This document shows positions 42,702 through 51,435 of a stretch of DNA of 64,000 bases, in pieces. Position 1 is the first letter of the stretch. Every line of letters starts with the position of its first letter. Origin of the DNA: Vulcanimicrobium winogradskyi (GTDB taxonomy: Bacteria > Vulcanimicrobiota > Vulcanimicrobiia > Vulcanimicrobiales > Vulcanimicrobiaceae); contig PLDA01000002.1 in the NCBI GenBank assembly GCA_003134965.1, positions 806,001-870,000 of the forward strand, in the 5' to 3' direction. Both the position numbers and the translations under genes were made by a program. Below the pieces are notes generated by a model. The model did no database searches. It was not told the DNA's origin and saw nothing but the letters and a program-made list of their open reading frames with translations.

Positions 42702-45011
42702 GTGCCAGAATCCGTCTCGCTCGAGATCGGTGGCCGGGAGCTCGTCATTGAGACGGGCGAGCTTGCAAAGCAAGCAAACGGCAGCGCTCTCGTCCGCTAC
42801 GGCGAGCAAATCGTCGTTCTGTGCGCCGCGACGGCGTCAGAGAAACCTCGCGAGGGGATCGACTTCTTCCCCCTCACCTGCGACTACGAAGAGAAGATGT
42901 ACGCGGCCGGCAAGATCCCGGGCGGCTACATCAAGCGTGAAGGCCGCCCGACCGAACACGGCGTGCTCAGCGCGCGGCAGATCGATCGTCCGCTGCGCCC
43001 GCTGTTCCCCGACGGCTTCCGCAACGACATCCAGATCATCGCGACGGTCCTCTCGACCGATCCCGGTTTGGACAGCGACGTGATCGCGGTCTGCGCGGCC
43101 GGCGCCGCGCTCGCGGTCAGCGATATCCCGTTCCACAAGAACGTCGCCGCCGTCCGCGTCGGCCGCGACGAGAACGGCGGCTACATCACCAACCCGACGC
43201 TCGAACAGTACGAGACCGGCGGGATGGAGATCGTCGTCGCCGGCACCTCCGACGCCGTGATGATGGTCGAAGGCGGCGCCAAGGAGATCTCCGAGGAAGT
43301 CTTCCTCGAAGCGGTCGCCTTTGCGCACGTAGAGATCAAGAAGATCGTCAAGGCGATCGATCAGCTCGCGAAAAAAGTCGGGAAGGCGAAGCGCGAGTAC
43401 CCGCTGCTCAAGACCGACGCGGCGCTCGATGCGTGGGTGCGCAAGAACTTCCAGAAGGAAGTCGCCAAGGCGATGCGCGTCGTCGACAAGCTCGAGCGCA
43501 ATGCGGCGTTCGACAAGCTCTCGCGCGAAAACGCACTCGCGAAACTCGGCAAAAAGGGCGATGCCACCGTCCAAAGCCTGATCGAAGATCCGAAGAACAA
43601 AGAGTTCGAGAAGATCATCAAGGCGATGGAAGAGGACGAGCTGCGCACGATGGTCGTGGACGAAAAGATCCGTCCCGACGGCCGTAAACCCGACGAGATC
43701 CGCGCGATCTGGTCGAAGGTGCACTATGTGCCGCGCGTCCACGGTTCCGGTGTGTTCACCCGCGGACAGACGCAGGTGTTCACCGCAGCGACGCTCGGTT
43801 CGATCAGCGACGAGCAGCGTTTGGACGGGATCCTCGCGATCCCCAACAAGCGCTACATGCACTACTACAACTTCCCGCCGTACTCGGTCGGGGAGACGCG
43901 TCCGATGCGCGCGCCGGGCCGGCGCGAGATCGGGCACGGCCAGCTCGCCGAACGCGCGCTGGTTCCGGTGCTGCCGCCCGAAGACGAGTTCCCCTACACG
44001 CTGCGCGTGATCAGCGAAGTGCTCGAGTCGAACGGGTCGTCGTCGATGGCCTCGGTCTGCGGCTCGACGCTCGCGCTGCTCGACGCCGGCGTTCCGATCA
44101 AGGGACACGTCGCGGGCGTCGCGATGGGCCTCGTCCTCAAGGGCAAGGACTACGCGATCCTCACCGACATCCAGGGGCTCGAGGACGCTCTCGGCGAGAT
44201 GGACTTCAAGGTCGCGGGGACGACCGAAGGGATCACCGCGATCCAGATGGACATCAAGGTCGCGGGGATCACGATCGAGATCATGCGCGAAGCGCTCAAG
44301 GAAGCGAAGAAGTCGCGCCTGTTCATCATCGAGAAGCTCAAAGAGACGATCACCGAACCGCGCAAGGAGCTCTCTGAGTTCGCACCGCGGATGATCGTGC
44401 TGCAGATCAGCCCCGATCTCATCAAGAACGTGATCGGACCCGGCGGCAAGGTGATCAACAAGATCGTCGCCGACTGCGGCGTGAAGATCGACATCGAGAA
44501 CGACGGCCGCGTCTTCATCGCCGGAGCCAACGCAGCCGGCGCCGAGAAGGCGAAGCAGATGGTCGAAGCGCTCACCAAGGAAGTGAAACCGGGCGAGACC
44601 TATCTCGGAACGGTCACGCGCTTGATGAACTTCGGCGCGTTCGTCGCGATCTTGCCGGGCAAGGAAGGCCTGGTTCACATCTCGCAGCTCGCGCCGCAGC
44701 GCGTCGAGCGGGTCGAGGACGTGGTGAAGCCGGGCGACCAGATCATGGTCAAGGTCATGGAGATCGACTCACAAGGCCGCATCAACCTCAGCCGTAAGGC
44801 GATGCTCGGCGCGGATGCCGGCGGTGGAAGCGAGGCCGGGAACGACCGCAGCTCCGCCGAGCCGGAATACGCCGGGCGTGGCAACGGCGCACCCCCGCGC
44901 CGTGAATCGAGCGGTTCCGGCTCCGGACCCAGTGGTGGCGGCGGAGGCGGAGCCGACCGTCCGCGGCGACGGCGCCCGAGGCCCGGTCCGGGCGGCGGTT
45001 CGGCGGACTAG
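42702..45011 (+). CDS. pnp: polyribonucleotide nucleotidyltransferase (PNPase)
   Basis: 769 residues, GTG start with AGGAG upstream. Two RNase PH-like halves (about 10-230 and 310-545) flank a helical linker; RAPGRREIGHGQLAERAL is a typical active-region block of the second half. A KH domain (LIKNVIGPGGKVINKI) and an S1 domain (YLGTVTRLMNFGAFVAILPG) follow. The last 55 residues or so are a Gly/Ser/Pro/Arg-rich disordered tail, a likely RNA- or degradosome-interaction segment. It degrades RNA 3'-5' with phosphate. Confidence 0.96.
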   Translation: MPESVSLEIGGRELVIETGELAKQANGSALVRYGEQIVVLCAATASEKPREGIDFFPLTCDYEEKMYAAGKIPGGYIKREGRPTEHGVLSARQIDRPLRPLFPDGFRNDIQIIATVLSTDPGLDSDVIAVCAAGAALAVSDIPFHKNVAAVRVGRDENGGYITNPTLEQYETGGMEIVVAGTSDAVMMVEGGAKEISEEVFLEAVAFAHVEIKKIVKAIDQLAKKVGKAKREYPLLKTDAALDAWVRKNFQKEVAKAMRVVDKLERNAAFDKLSRENALAKLGKKGDATVQSLIEDPKNKEFEKIIKAMEEDELRTMVVDEKIRPDGRKPDEIRAIWSKVHYVPRVHGSGVFTRGQTQVFTAATLGSISDEQRLDGILAIPNKRYMHYYNFPPYSVGETRPMRAPGRREIGHGQLAERALVPVLPPEDEFPYTLRVISEVLESNGSSSMASVCGSTLALLDAGVPIKGHVAGVAMGLVLKGKDYAILTDIQGLEDALGEMDFKVAGTTEGITAIQMDIKVAGITIEIMREALKEAKKSRLFIIEKLKETITEPRKELSEFAPRMIVLQISPDLIKNVIGPGGKVINKIVADCGVKIDIENDGRVFIAGANAAGAEKAKQMVEALTKEVKPGETYLGTVTRLMNFGAFVAILPGKEGLVHISQLAPQRVERVEDVVKPGDQIMVKVMEIDSQGRINLSRKAMLGADAGGGSEAGNDRSSAEPEYAGRGNGAPPRRESSGSGSGPSGGGGGGADRPRRRRPRPGPGGGSAD

Positions 45012-45035
45012 CCGATCCGGCAGGGAACATCCCGG

Positions 45036-45057
45036 GAGCCCGTCGCAAGACGGGCTC
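45036..45057 (+). terminator. hairpin after pnp
   Basis: GAGCCCGTC-GCAA-GACGGGCTC, a perfect 9-bp stem with a GNRA tetraloop. It begins 25 bases after the pnp stop. There is no U-tract, and the ATG of the next gene is 6 bases away. It could be a weak terminator, an mRNA 3' stabiliser or a translational brake on the next gene. Confidence 0.45.
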
Positions 45058-45062
45058 TCGCC

Positions 45063-45617
45063 ATGTCAGGGCTCCGCGCGCTCGCGCTCGCCGTCCTCGC
45101 ATCCGCCGCGCTGACCGGCGCGGCGCGGCCTCCTGCGACCGTTTTCGATCTCTCCGATGCGATCGGCAAGCGCGGACCCGCCCTGACGCTGACGGCGATC
45201 GACGGCAGCCCGCTAACGCTCGCGGCGCGCGGAAAGCCGACCTACGTCTTCCTGTTCGCCGGTTGGTGCGGCCCGTGTCAGGAGTCGCTGCCGTTCGTGC
45301 GCAGGGCGTTCGCCAAGTACGGCGATCGGGTGCGTTTCGTCGGCGTCGACGTACTGGAGGACGCTGACGCGGCGCGCGCGGCGGTCGCAAGCGCAGCGCT
45401 CCCGTTCGCGGTCGCGATCTACCCGATCGACGCGCTCGACGCCGCCATCGCGCCTGCCGCACAGCTGCGCGCCGGGAACAAGTACCGGATCCCGGCCGAC
45501 TATCTGCTCGACGCCGACGGCGTCGTGCGCTACGCCTGGCACGGCCTCTCGCTCAACGGCGGCGGCGATCCGGTCGACGTGCTGCCGGGCTATCTCGCGA
45601 AGCTCGGAATCGAATGA
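45063..45617 (+). CDS. TlpA/ResA-like exported thiol-disulfide oxidoreductase
   Basis: 184 residues. Residues 1-21 are a signal peptide; a thioredoxin fold follows with active-site WCGPC in LFAGWCGPCQESLPFVRRAF. The pattern of a TlpA-type insert and LLDADGVVRYAWHG fits AhpC/TSA-Redoxin family members that keep periplasmic thiols reduced, often for cytochrome c maturation. The CxxCH protein at 14170 shows that the host may make c-type haem proteins. It precedes a GNAT gene by one base. Confidence 0.85.
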   Translation: MSGLRALALAVLASAALTGAARPPATVFDLSDAIGKRGPALTLTAIDGSPLTLAARGKPTYVFLFAGWCGPCQESLPFVRRAFAKYGDRVRFVGVDVLEDADAARAAVASAALPFAVAIYPIDALDAAIAPAAQLRAGNKYRIPADYLLDADGVVRYAWHGLSLNGGGDPVDVLPGYLAKLGIE

Positions 45618-45618
45618 G

Positions 45619-46131
45619 GTGACGCGCCCGTCGTGGACGATTCGTCCCGTGGGCGAACGCGACGTCGACGCGATCGTCGCGCTGCTCGCAGCGATCGCTC
45701 GCGAGGGAAACTACATCGCCACCGAGTGGCCGTTCGACGTCGGCGCACGGGCGCGCGCGCTGCGCGATGCGTTGCTGCTGCGGCGCAGCGTCGGCTGGAT
45801 AGCGGTCGACGGGCGTGAGCTCGTCGGCGAGCTGAGCGTCATCGACGTCACGCAGGAAGAGCCCGAGATCGGGATGATCGTCGGCGCACCGCACCGCGGC
45901 CGCGGCATTGGACGGGCGCTGCTGGAACGGGCGTTCGCCTGGGCGCGTACGAACGGAAAGCCGGCTCTGACGCTGCGGGTATTCCCCGACAATGAGCGCG
46001 CGCGCGCGCTCTACTGCGGGACCGGGTTCGTCGACGTGTCGCTGCAGCCCGACGGGATCGTGCGGCGCGACGGTACGGGGCGCGACGTGTTGCTGATGCG
46101 CCGCCCGATCGACGAACCGGGCCGGACGTGA
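45619..46131 (+). CDS. GNAT family N-acetyltransferase
   Basis: 170 residues from the GTG one base after the TlpA-like stop. The acetyl-CoA loop is APHRGRGIGRALLERAFAWA, and NERARALYCGTGFVD is the usual C-terminal GNAT block. It resembles RimI/phosphinothricin-type acetyltransferases; the acceptor amine is unknown. Its TGA overlaps the ATG of the next gene. Confidence 0.85.
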   Translation: MTRPSWTIRPVGERDVDAIVALLAAIAREGNYIATEWPFDVGARARALRDALLLRRSVGWIAVDGRELVGELSVIDVTQEEPEIGMIVGAPHRGRGIGRALLERAFAWARTNGKPALTLRVFPDNERARALYCGTGFVDVSLQPDGIVRRDGTGRDVLLMRRPIDEPGRT

Positions 46132-46709
46132 TGCGCGTCGAGGTGATGTCCCGCGCGCCGCATGCGCGCAAGCACGGTTCGACGTTCGCCGAGACGTGGA
46201 CGAGCGCCGACGGAGCGACGATCGTCGCGGTCGGTGCGGTGCTCGCCGGCGGCGACCCGGTCGTCGTCAGCGACCTGCTGCGCACCGGCGCACGCGCGCT
46301 GGTGACGTCACGCAAGGCGCTCGGCGCCGCGCTCGGGGCGCTCGACGGCGTCGTCACCAAGCACGCGCGCGAGCACCGCGACGACGTGTTGGCCGCGGCC
46401 GTCGTGCTGATGGCGTTCGCGAAGGATGCTACCGACGTCGACTTCGCCGGTGCGGGACAGCTGCACGCGAGGCTGATCGACGGCACCGGAACACAGCGCC
46501 CGCTGCACGGCCGCGCCGGAGCGCTGGGGACGGGGATCGAGCCGCAGAACCTGGTCGAGCATTTTCACCTGCGCCGCGACGATCTCGTCGTCGTTGCGAC
46601 GCTTCCGTTCGAGCACGCTTGGTGGGCGTCGGGCGATCGCACCCCCGACGCGCTGCTGCATCAGAGCGGCGCGCACGAAGCCTCGGCGGCGATCGTCGAG
46701 CTCTCATAG
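46131..46709 (+). CDS. SpoIIE/PP2C-like protein, probably degenerate phosphatase domain
   Basis: 192 residues from the ATG at 46131 (a GTG at 46128 is also possible). The pattern ALGALDGVVTKHAREHRDD followed by VLMAFAKDATDVDFAGAGQLHARLI resembles the core of SpoIIE/RsbU-like PPM phosphatases (the AGAGQL turn matches their AGH-type motif). The metal-binding Asp residues are not all in place. It may be a partner-switch phosphatase or an inactive relative. It is coupled to the GNAT gene and followed by the Pro/Thr-stalk gene. Confidence 0.5.
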   Translation: MRVEVMSRAPHARKHGSTFAETWTSADGATIVAVGAVLAGGDPVVVSDLLRTGARALVTSRKALGAALGALDGVVTKHAREHRDDVLAAAVVLMAFAKDATDVDFAGAGQLHARLIDGTGTQRPLHGRAGALGTGIEPQNLVEHFHLRRDDLVVVATLPFEHAWWASGDRTPDALLHQSGAHEASAAIVELS

Positions 46710-46713
46710 CGCG

Positions 46714-47784
46714 ATGGGCACCGGTCTCGTCAGCCGCTCGAACGCCCTTCGCTGTTGCGCCATCACCGCGGCGCTGTTGGCCCTGCCGGCCCGCACCGGC
46801 GCGCAGCCGGCTCCGCCGGGGACGACGATCACGCCCAGCCCGCTCACCGCAGCGTACCTCGCATGCGTCGCCGGCAGTGTCCGGCTTAGCCGGGACCCCG
46901 TCGGGTCGTGCCTGGCGAAGCTCGGCGTCGACGAGGCCCGGCGAACCGCAGTCGATCGGTGCTTCGGAACGGCGGACGCCCGCGCCGTGCTGGTGACGAG
47001 GTGTCTCAATGCCGTCTTCGGCGCCGCGGCGACGCCGGCGCCTCGGCCGACACGCACCCCAAGCCCGGTTCCCACACCGACACGGGTGCCGACTGCAACG
47101 CCGGTGGCGACCGCCACCCCCACGCCGGTGCCGACAGCAACGGCGGTGCCGACTGCAACGCCGGTGCCGACCGCCACCCCCACGCCGGTGCCGACCGCCA
47201 CGCCGGTGCCGGCCGCGACCCCGACGCCGGTGCCGACGGCGACGCCGGTGCCGACCGCCACGCCGACACCGGTGCCGACCGCCACGCCCGTCCCGGTGCC
47301 GAACCCGCTCGCGCCGTGGCCGGCCGCGGCGATCGTCGCCGGACTCGCAGGGCTGGGCGCAATCGTTTTCGTCCAGCTGCGGCGTATGAGGAGACCGAAG
47401 ATGCGTTCGCTCGCAATCGTCACGCCGCTCGAGGCCAGCATCGCCGTTGCCGGTCGGCCGGTCACGTTCGCTGCGGTCACGCAGCCGCCGGAACTCGCCG
47501 CGAACGTCCGCTGGTCGGTGGAAACGCAGCCCGGCGCCCCGGACGCGCACGGGATCGGCCCGTCGTTCACCTACACGTTCGCCGAGACTGGCGTCGAACA
47601 GGTCGTCGCGCGCCTCGACGGCGCGGGGCTGGCCTGCGACGTCGTGGTCTATCTCTTCAAGACGCCGACCGGCGGATCGACGCTGGCGGATCTCCTGCGC
47701 AGCGAGCCGCCGAAGATCTCCCGCAGCGTGGAGAGTTTGCGGCGCTACGGCGCCTCGGCTGTCGAACCGGGGCGCGCATCATGA
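46714..47784 (+). CDS. membrane-anchored protein with Pro/Thr repeat stalk and PKD-like domain
   Basis: 356 residues. A signal peptide (1-30) leads to a small Cys-containing domain (about 45-105, four Cys). Then comes a stalk of about 80 residues in imperfect copies of VPTATPTPVPTATP, a membrane segment (about 205-225, AAIVAGLAGLGAIVFV) and basic RRMRRPK. After it a beta-rich domain (about 235-320, AVTQPPELAANVRWSVE) looks like a PKD/Ig-like fold. By the positive-inside rule the first domain and stalk would be outside. Function unknown; it is coupled by ATGA to the next gene. Confidence 0.7.
   Translation: MGTGLVSRSNALRCCAITAALLALPARTGAQPAPPGTTITPSPLTAAYLACVAGSVRLSRDPVGSCLAKLGVDEARRTAVDRCFGTADARAVLVTRCLNAVFGAAATPAPRPTRTPSPVPTPTRVPTATPVATATPTPVPTATAVPTATPVPTATPTPVPTATPVPAATPTPVPTATPVPTATPTPVPTATPVPVPNPLAPWPAAAIVAGLAGLGAIVFVQLRRMRRPKMRSLAIVTPLEASIAVAGRPVTFAAVTQPPELAANVRWSVETQPGAPDAHGIGPSFTYTFAETGVEQVVARLDGAGLACDVVVYLFKTPTGGSTLADLLRSEPPKISRSVESLRRYGASAVEPGRAS
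47053..47300 (+). repeat. Pro/Thr-Ala coding repeat (stalk)
   Basis: Imperfect tandem units of 12-30 bases built on CCGGTGCCGAC(C/G)GC(C/G)ACCCC encode the Pro/Thr stalk. The units are nearly identical in places, so the array probably expands and contracts. It has no spacer structure and is not a CRISPR array. Confidence 0.85.
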
Positions 47785-48293
47785 ACCCGCCCGGCGGCGA
47801 GCAGCTCGCGGCGTCGATCCGGAACGCGACCGCGAACGCGGCGACGTCCGCCATCGGAGGCTTCACCGCGGCGGCGGCCCTCGCGCTCGGCGACGTCGCA
47901 ATGTCGGTCGTCCGCGACGGCGCGACGGCCGGCGCCGGCACGGTCGCCGACTCGCTGGTCACCGCCTACGGCACCGACCTGGTCGGACGCATCGTCACCG
48001 ACGTCGACGCGAACGGCCTCCGCATCGGCGACGTGCAAGTGTGGACGCAGCTCGCGAAGTTCGCCTCCGGCGACCCGCAGGTGACCTCACCGGTCGGCAG
48101 CGTCTCCGCCACCCACAAGTTCCCGTTCGCGATCGGCAGCAGCGGCGCGCTGAAAGCGAGCGGTATGCTGACGCTGCACGCGACCTGCGCACTCGACGCC
48201 GCGAAGAACGAGCTGAAGCCGAGCGCGTGGGGGACGATCGAGCTGCTGCTGTCGTGGTCGACCGAGCCGAAGAAAACCGCTGCCGGGCCCTAG
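47781..48293 (+). CDS. unknown protein coupled to the stalk protein
   Basis: 170 residues from the ATG at 47781, which overlaps the preceding stop (ATGA). The first 60 residues are Ala-rich with an amphipathic or weakly hydrophobic helix (AAAALALGDVAMSVV), and the remainder is probably beta-rich (THKFPFAIGSSGALKASGML). No family is recognised. Tight coupling suggests that it works with the stalk/PKD-like protein. It ends three bases before a convergent gene. Confidence 0.65.
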   Translation: MNPPGGEQLAASIRNATANAATSAIGGFTAAAALALGDVAMSVVRDGATAGAGTVADSLVTAYGTDLVGRIVTDVDANGLRIGDVQVWTQLAKFASGDPQVTSPVGSVSATHKFPFAIGSSGALKASGMLTLHATCALDAAKNELKPSAWGTIELLLSWSTEPKKTAAGP

Positions 48294-48296
48294 CCG

Positions 48297-49493
48297 TCAC
48301 CGCGGAGGAGTGAGCTCGGGGATGACGCGTTCGCCGATGAACCGGTACAGCGCCCTCACCGCGGGAGGAGCGCCCCTCGGGTCACAGGCGGCGTCGATTG
48401 CAGCACGGTTGCGCCTGGTTCCGTCGGGAGCAACGTGCGTGATCTGCACGAGGAGCTCGCACCCGTTCGGTCCATAGCCGGCGGGAACCGAAACGTCGTC
48501 AGGAACGTCCGAAATGAGCCGGCCAAGTGCCCTAACGGTCGCGCCTCCGACCGTCGGGCGCACGGGATCGCTGCCCTTGCGTGCGACCAGCGAACGACCG
48601 CCGCTATCGATGTCGACCGACACGACGGCGTCGTTGTCCGCGCGCGTCGCCTTCAGAATCCACCGTGTCTCGCGCGGCACGAGGTACTCCGGCGAGGTGT
48701 AACCACAGCAGGCCGGCGCACCGCAATCGTTCATGGTGCGTTCGAAGATCTGCGCCGTCTCGCGTGATGTCGCGAAGAACACGTCGGCAGTCGGCGTCAG
48801 CAGTGCGTGAAGCTTCGCCAAGACGGGCGGGTCGACGGCGCCGAGGTCGCGGACCGGACAGTCGGCCACCGCGTAGAGGGCCGTGCTGGTACGCCGGCGC
48901 GAAAGAATTGTGCCGTCGGCGGCGATCGAGACGCTGCGCGTCCGGTCTCCGGTGACGAGTGACATCGCGTCGTGCGCGGAAACCGGGATCGCGTCGGCGT
49001 TCGGCAGCGCATCGGTTTGGGCATCGGGAAGCAGGCTCTTTACGTGCGCGCGCAACGCCACGATCAACGCACGAAGATCGGCCGGTACGCCGAGCAATCC
49101 GCACGTCCAGGTCACTGCGATCGATCCTGGATCGCGATCTCGCGCGCGCGAAAGCTGGAGCGAGGCCACGTGTTCGTGGCAGATGCTGTAGCCTCGGTAA
49201 CTGCTCGACCACGTTGACGTACGCGCGTCCGCGACGAGCCGTGCGATCGTCTGAAGCTCGGCCGGCGCGAGCGTCCCGGAGCGTTCGCTGCGCGGAAAGC
49301 GGATCGACGACGCAACCAGATCGTACTGCCCGCTCGCGTCGACGTCGAACGTCGTCCCGCCGTAGAGGCCGGTCCCGAAACCGTAGTGCAGCGACCACGC
49401 CGGCGCGGGCGGCGTCCCCGGCGCCGGGTCCACGGGCGCCGGCGCCGCGAAAACGAGCGCCGCAGCGAGGAGCACGCGCCCGAGCACGGTCAA
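48297..49493 (-). CDS. exported protein of unknown function
   Basis: 398 residues with a signal peptide (1-24) and a Pro-rich segment. Two halves look loosely alike: each has a beta-rich part beginning with a Tyr/Gly or Leu/Thr pattern and Cys pairs (ICHEH, TCGLLG; CGAPACCGYTSPEY, CDPRG). About eight Cys suggest disulfides. No catalytic motif is recognised. It overlaps the small dimeric-barrel protein gene upstream by four bases. Confidence 0.65.
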   Translation of the reverse strand: MTVLGRVLLAAALVFAAPAPVDPAPGTPPAPAWSLHYGFGTGLYGGTTFDVDASGQYDLVASSIRFPRSERSGTLAPAELQTIARLVADARTSTWSSSYRGYSICHEHVASLQLSRARDRDPGSIAVTWTCGLLGVPADLRALIVALRAHVKSLLPDAQTDALPNADAIPVSAHDAMSLVTGDRTRSVSIAADGTILSRRRTSTALYAVADCPVRDLGAVDPPVLAKLHALLTPTADVFFATSRETAQIFERTMNDCGAPACCGYTSPEYLVPRETRWILKATRADNDAVVSVDIDSGGRSLVARKGSDPVRPTVGGATVRALGRLISDVPDDVSVPAGYGPNGCELLVQITHVAPDGTRRNRAAIDAACDPRGAPPAVRALYRFIGERVIPELTPPR

Positions 49494-49786
49494 CCTCGAG
49501 GCAAGAACCCGCGGTACGGGTTCACCGGGATCAGCGCGTCGAGCAGCAGCATCCGTTTCTGTTTGAGCGGCAGCGTGTCCAGGGCTGCCAGCGCTTCATC
49601 GGCCGAGGCTGCTTCGAGAATCATCGCCGCGCCCGGGTGGTCGCCGCGGCTCCAGATCTGCCGCGTTACGCCGTCCGCGTAGAGTTGGCGTGCCCGCTCG
49701 GCCTCGGCCTCCATGAGCTCCGGGGTGAACTGGGGCTCGGGAAATTCGTCGTAGTTGCGACGCAGGAGCGCGATGAACTGTGCCAT
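49490..49786 (-). CDS. muconolactone isomerase/YciI-like small alpha-beta protein
   Basis: 98 residues. The layout beta-alpha-beta with IWSRGDHPGAAMILEA and SADEALAALDTLPL is that of the dimeric alpha-beta-barrel (muconolactone delta-isomerase-like) fold. Function in such stand-alone proteins is generally unknown. It is divergent from the UbiD gene (83 bases) and coupled to the exported protein downstream. Confidence 0.7.
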   Translation of the reverse strand: MAQFIALLRRNYDEFPEPQFTPELMEAEAERARQLYADGVTRQIWSRGDHPGAAMILEAASADEALAALDTLPLKQKRMLLLDALIPVNPYRGFLPRG

Positions 49787-49869
49787 GGAGTCAAAGGTTC
49801 GTTCGTAGGAGTTCGACTCACCCGTTATCCGACAAAGACCGTCCTTGAACTCCGTCTAACAACCGACGG

Positions 49870-51435
49870 ATGGCCTATGAATCGCTGGGAGCGTTCGTGC
49901 GCGCCTTGCGCGACGCCGGTGAGCTGGCGACGATCGAGGCCGCCGTCGACCCGCGCCTCGAGATCGCCGAGATCACCGATCGCGTCGTGAAGGCGGGCGG
50001 CCCGGCGCTGCTGTTCCGGAACGTGCGCGGCTCGCGCTTCCCCGTGCTGACCAACCAGTTCGGCACCCAAAAGCGCACGGCGATGGCGTTCGGCGCCTCC
50101 TCGCTCGGTGAGGTCGAGGAGCGGCTGCGGCGCACGATCGACCTCGCGCTGCCGCCGACGCTCGGCGGGAAGCTCGGCCGGCTCGCCTCGCTGGCCGCCG
50201 CCGGCGCTTCGGCGATCCCGCGGCGGGTGACGAATGCGCCCTCGCAAGAGGTGGTCATCGACCCGCCCGACTTGCGGGCGCTCCCCGTCCTCACCACGTG
50301 GCCGCTGGACGGCGGTCCGTTCATCACGCTGCCGCTGGTCTTCACCTGCGATCCCGTGACGCGCCGCCCGAACGTCGGGATGTATCGCATCCAGATCTAC
50401 GACGAGCGCACCGCCGGGATGCACTGGCAGCGCCACAAGCAAGGGCGTGCGCACGCGGACAAATGGGGCCCCCGCATCCCGGTCGCCGTCGCTGTCGGCG
50501 GCGACCCCGCGCTGACCTATGCCGCCACCGCGCCGCTTCCGCCGATCGTCGACGAGCTCGCGTTCGCCGGGTTCCTGCGCGGCGCGCCGGTGCGGACCGT
50601 CAAGGCCAAGACGGTCGACCTCGACGTCCCGGCTGACGCCGACTTCGTGATCGAGGGCTGGGTCGACAACGAGGATCTGCGCGTCGAGGGACCGTTCGGC
50701 GACCACACCGGCGTCTATTCCGCCGCCGATCTGTACCCGACGCTGCACGTCAGCGCGATCACGCACCGCCGCGACGCGATCTGGGGCGCGACGGTGGTCG
50801 GGAAGCCGCCGATGGAAGACGCGTGGCTCGGCAAAGCGACCGAACGGATTTTCTTGCCGCTGCTGCAAGCCGTCGTCCCAGAGATCGTCGACTACAATCT
50901 GCCGGTGGAAGGCGGATTTCACAACCTCGTGATCGTCGCGGTCAAGAAATCGTATCCGGGCCAGGCGAAAAAGGTCATGAACGCGCTGTGGGGCCTGGGA
51001 CACATGATGATGCTCACGCGTTGTATCCTCGTGGTCGATCACGACGTCGACGTTCACGACGTGCGCGGCGTCGTGTGGTACGCGCTCAACAACATCGATC
51101 CGTCGCGCGACCTGGTGATCATGCCGGGCCCGGTCGACGATCTCGACCACTCCGGCTCGTACGAGCTCGCACTGGGCCACAAGCTCGGCATCGACGCGAC
51201 CCGCAAGGGCGCCGACGAGGGCTACCGCCGTGACTGGCCGCCGGAGATCCGGATGGACGCGGCGACACGCGAGCGCGTCACCGCCCGCTGGGCCGAGTAC
51301 GGCCTCGGCGACCTCGCCAAGGCCGGCGTCGCCGACGAGTGGTCGGGCCAAGGTCCGGCCCGGCTCGCGCGGCTGCTCGCCTCGGCCTCCGCCTCGCCGG
51401 ACGACGTCGGCCCGCGCTCGGATCGCGTCAAGTGA
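49870..51435 (+). CDS. UbiD family decarboxylase
   Basis: 521 residues. YESLGAFVRALRDAGEL, GMYRIQIYDERTAGMHWQRHKQGRAH and PFGDHTGVYSAADLYP are standard UbiD blocks, including the Arg/Glu region that contacts the prenylated flavin. With UbiA encoded immediately downstream, it likely decarboxylates a prenylated aromatic acid in quinone synthesis (ubiquinone, or the futalosine menaquinone route). It needs prenyl-FMN from a UbiX protein, not seen in this window. It overlaps the ubiA-like gene by GTGA. Confidence 0.92.
   Translation: MAYESLGAFVRALRDAGELATIEAAVDPRLEIAEITDRVVKAGGPALLFRNVRGSRFPVLTNQFGTQKRTAMAFGASSLGEVEERLRRTIDLALPPTLGGKLGRLASLAAAGASAIPRRVTNAPSQEVVIDPPDLRALPVLTTWPLDGGPFITLPLVFTCDPVTRRPNVGMYRIQIYDERTAGMHWQRHKQGRAHADKWGPRIPVAVAVGGDPALTYAATAPLPPIVDELAFAGFLRGAPVRTVKAKTVDLDVPADADFVIEGWVDNEDLRVEGPFGDHTGVYSAADLYPTLHVSAITHRRDAIWGATVVGKPPMEDAWLGKATERIFLPLLQAVVPEIVDYNLPVEGGFHNLVIVAVKKSYPGQAKKVMNALWGLGHMMMLTRCILVVDHDVDVHDVRGVVWYALNNIDPSRDLVIMPGPVDDLDHSGSYELALGHKLGIDATRKGADEGYRRDWPPEIRMDAATRERVTARWAEYGLGDLAKAGVADEWSGQGPARLARLLASASASPDDVGPRSDRVK

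Noticed and set aside
47053..47300. Tandem repeats considered as a CRISPR array or minisatellite
   Set aside because: Units are contiguous without spacers and translate in frame into a regular Pro/Thr stalk.
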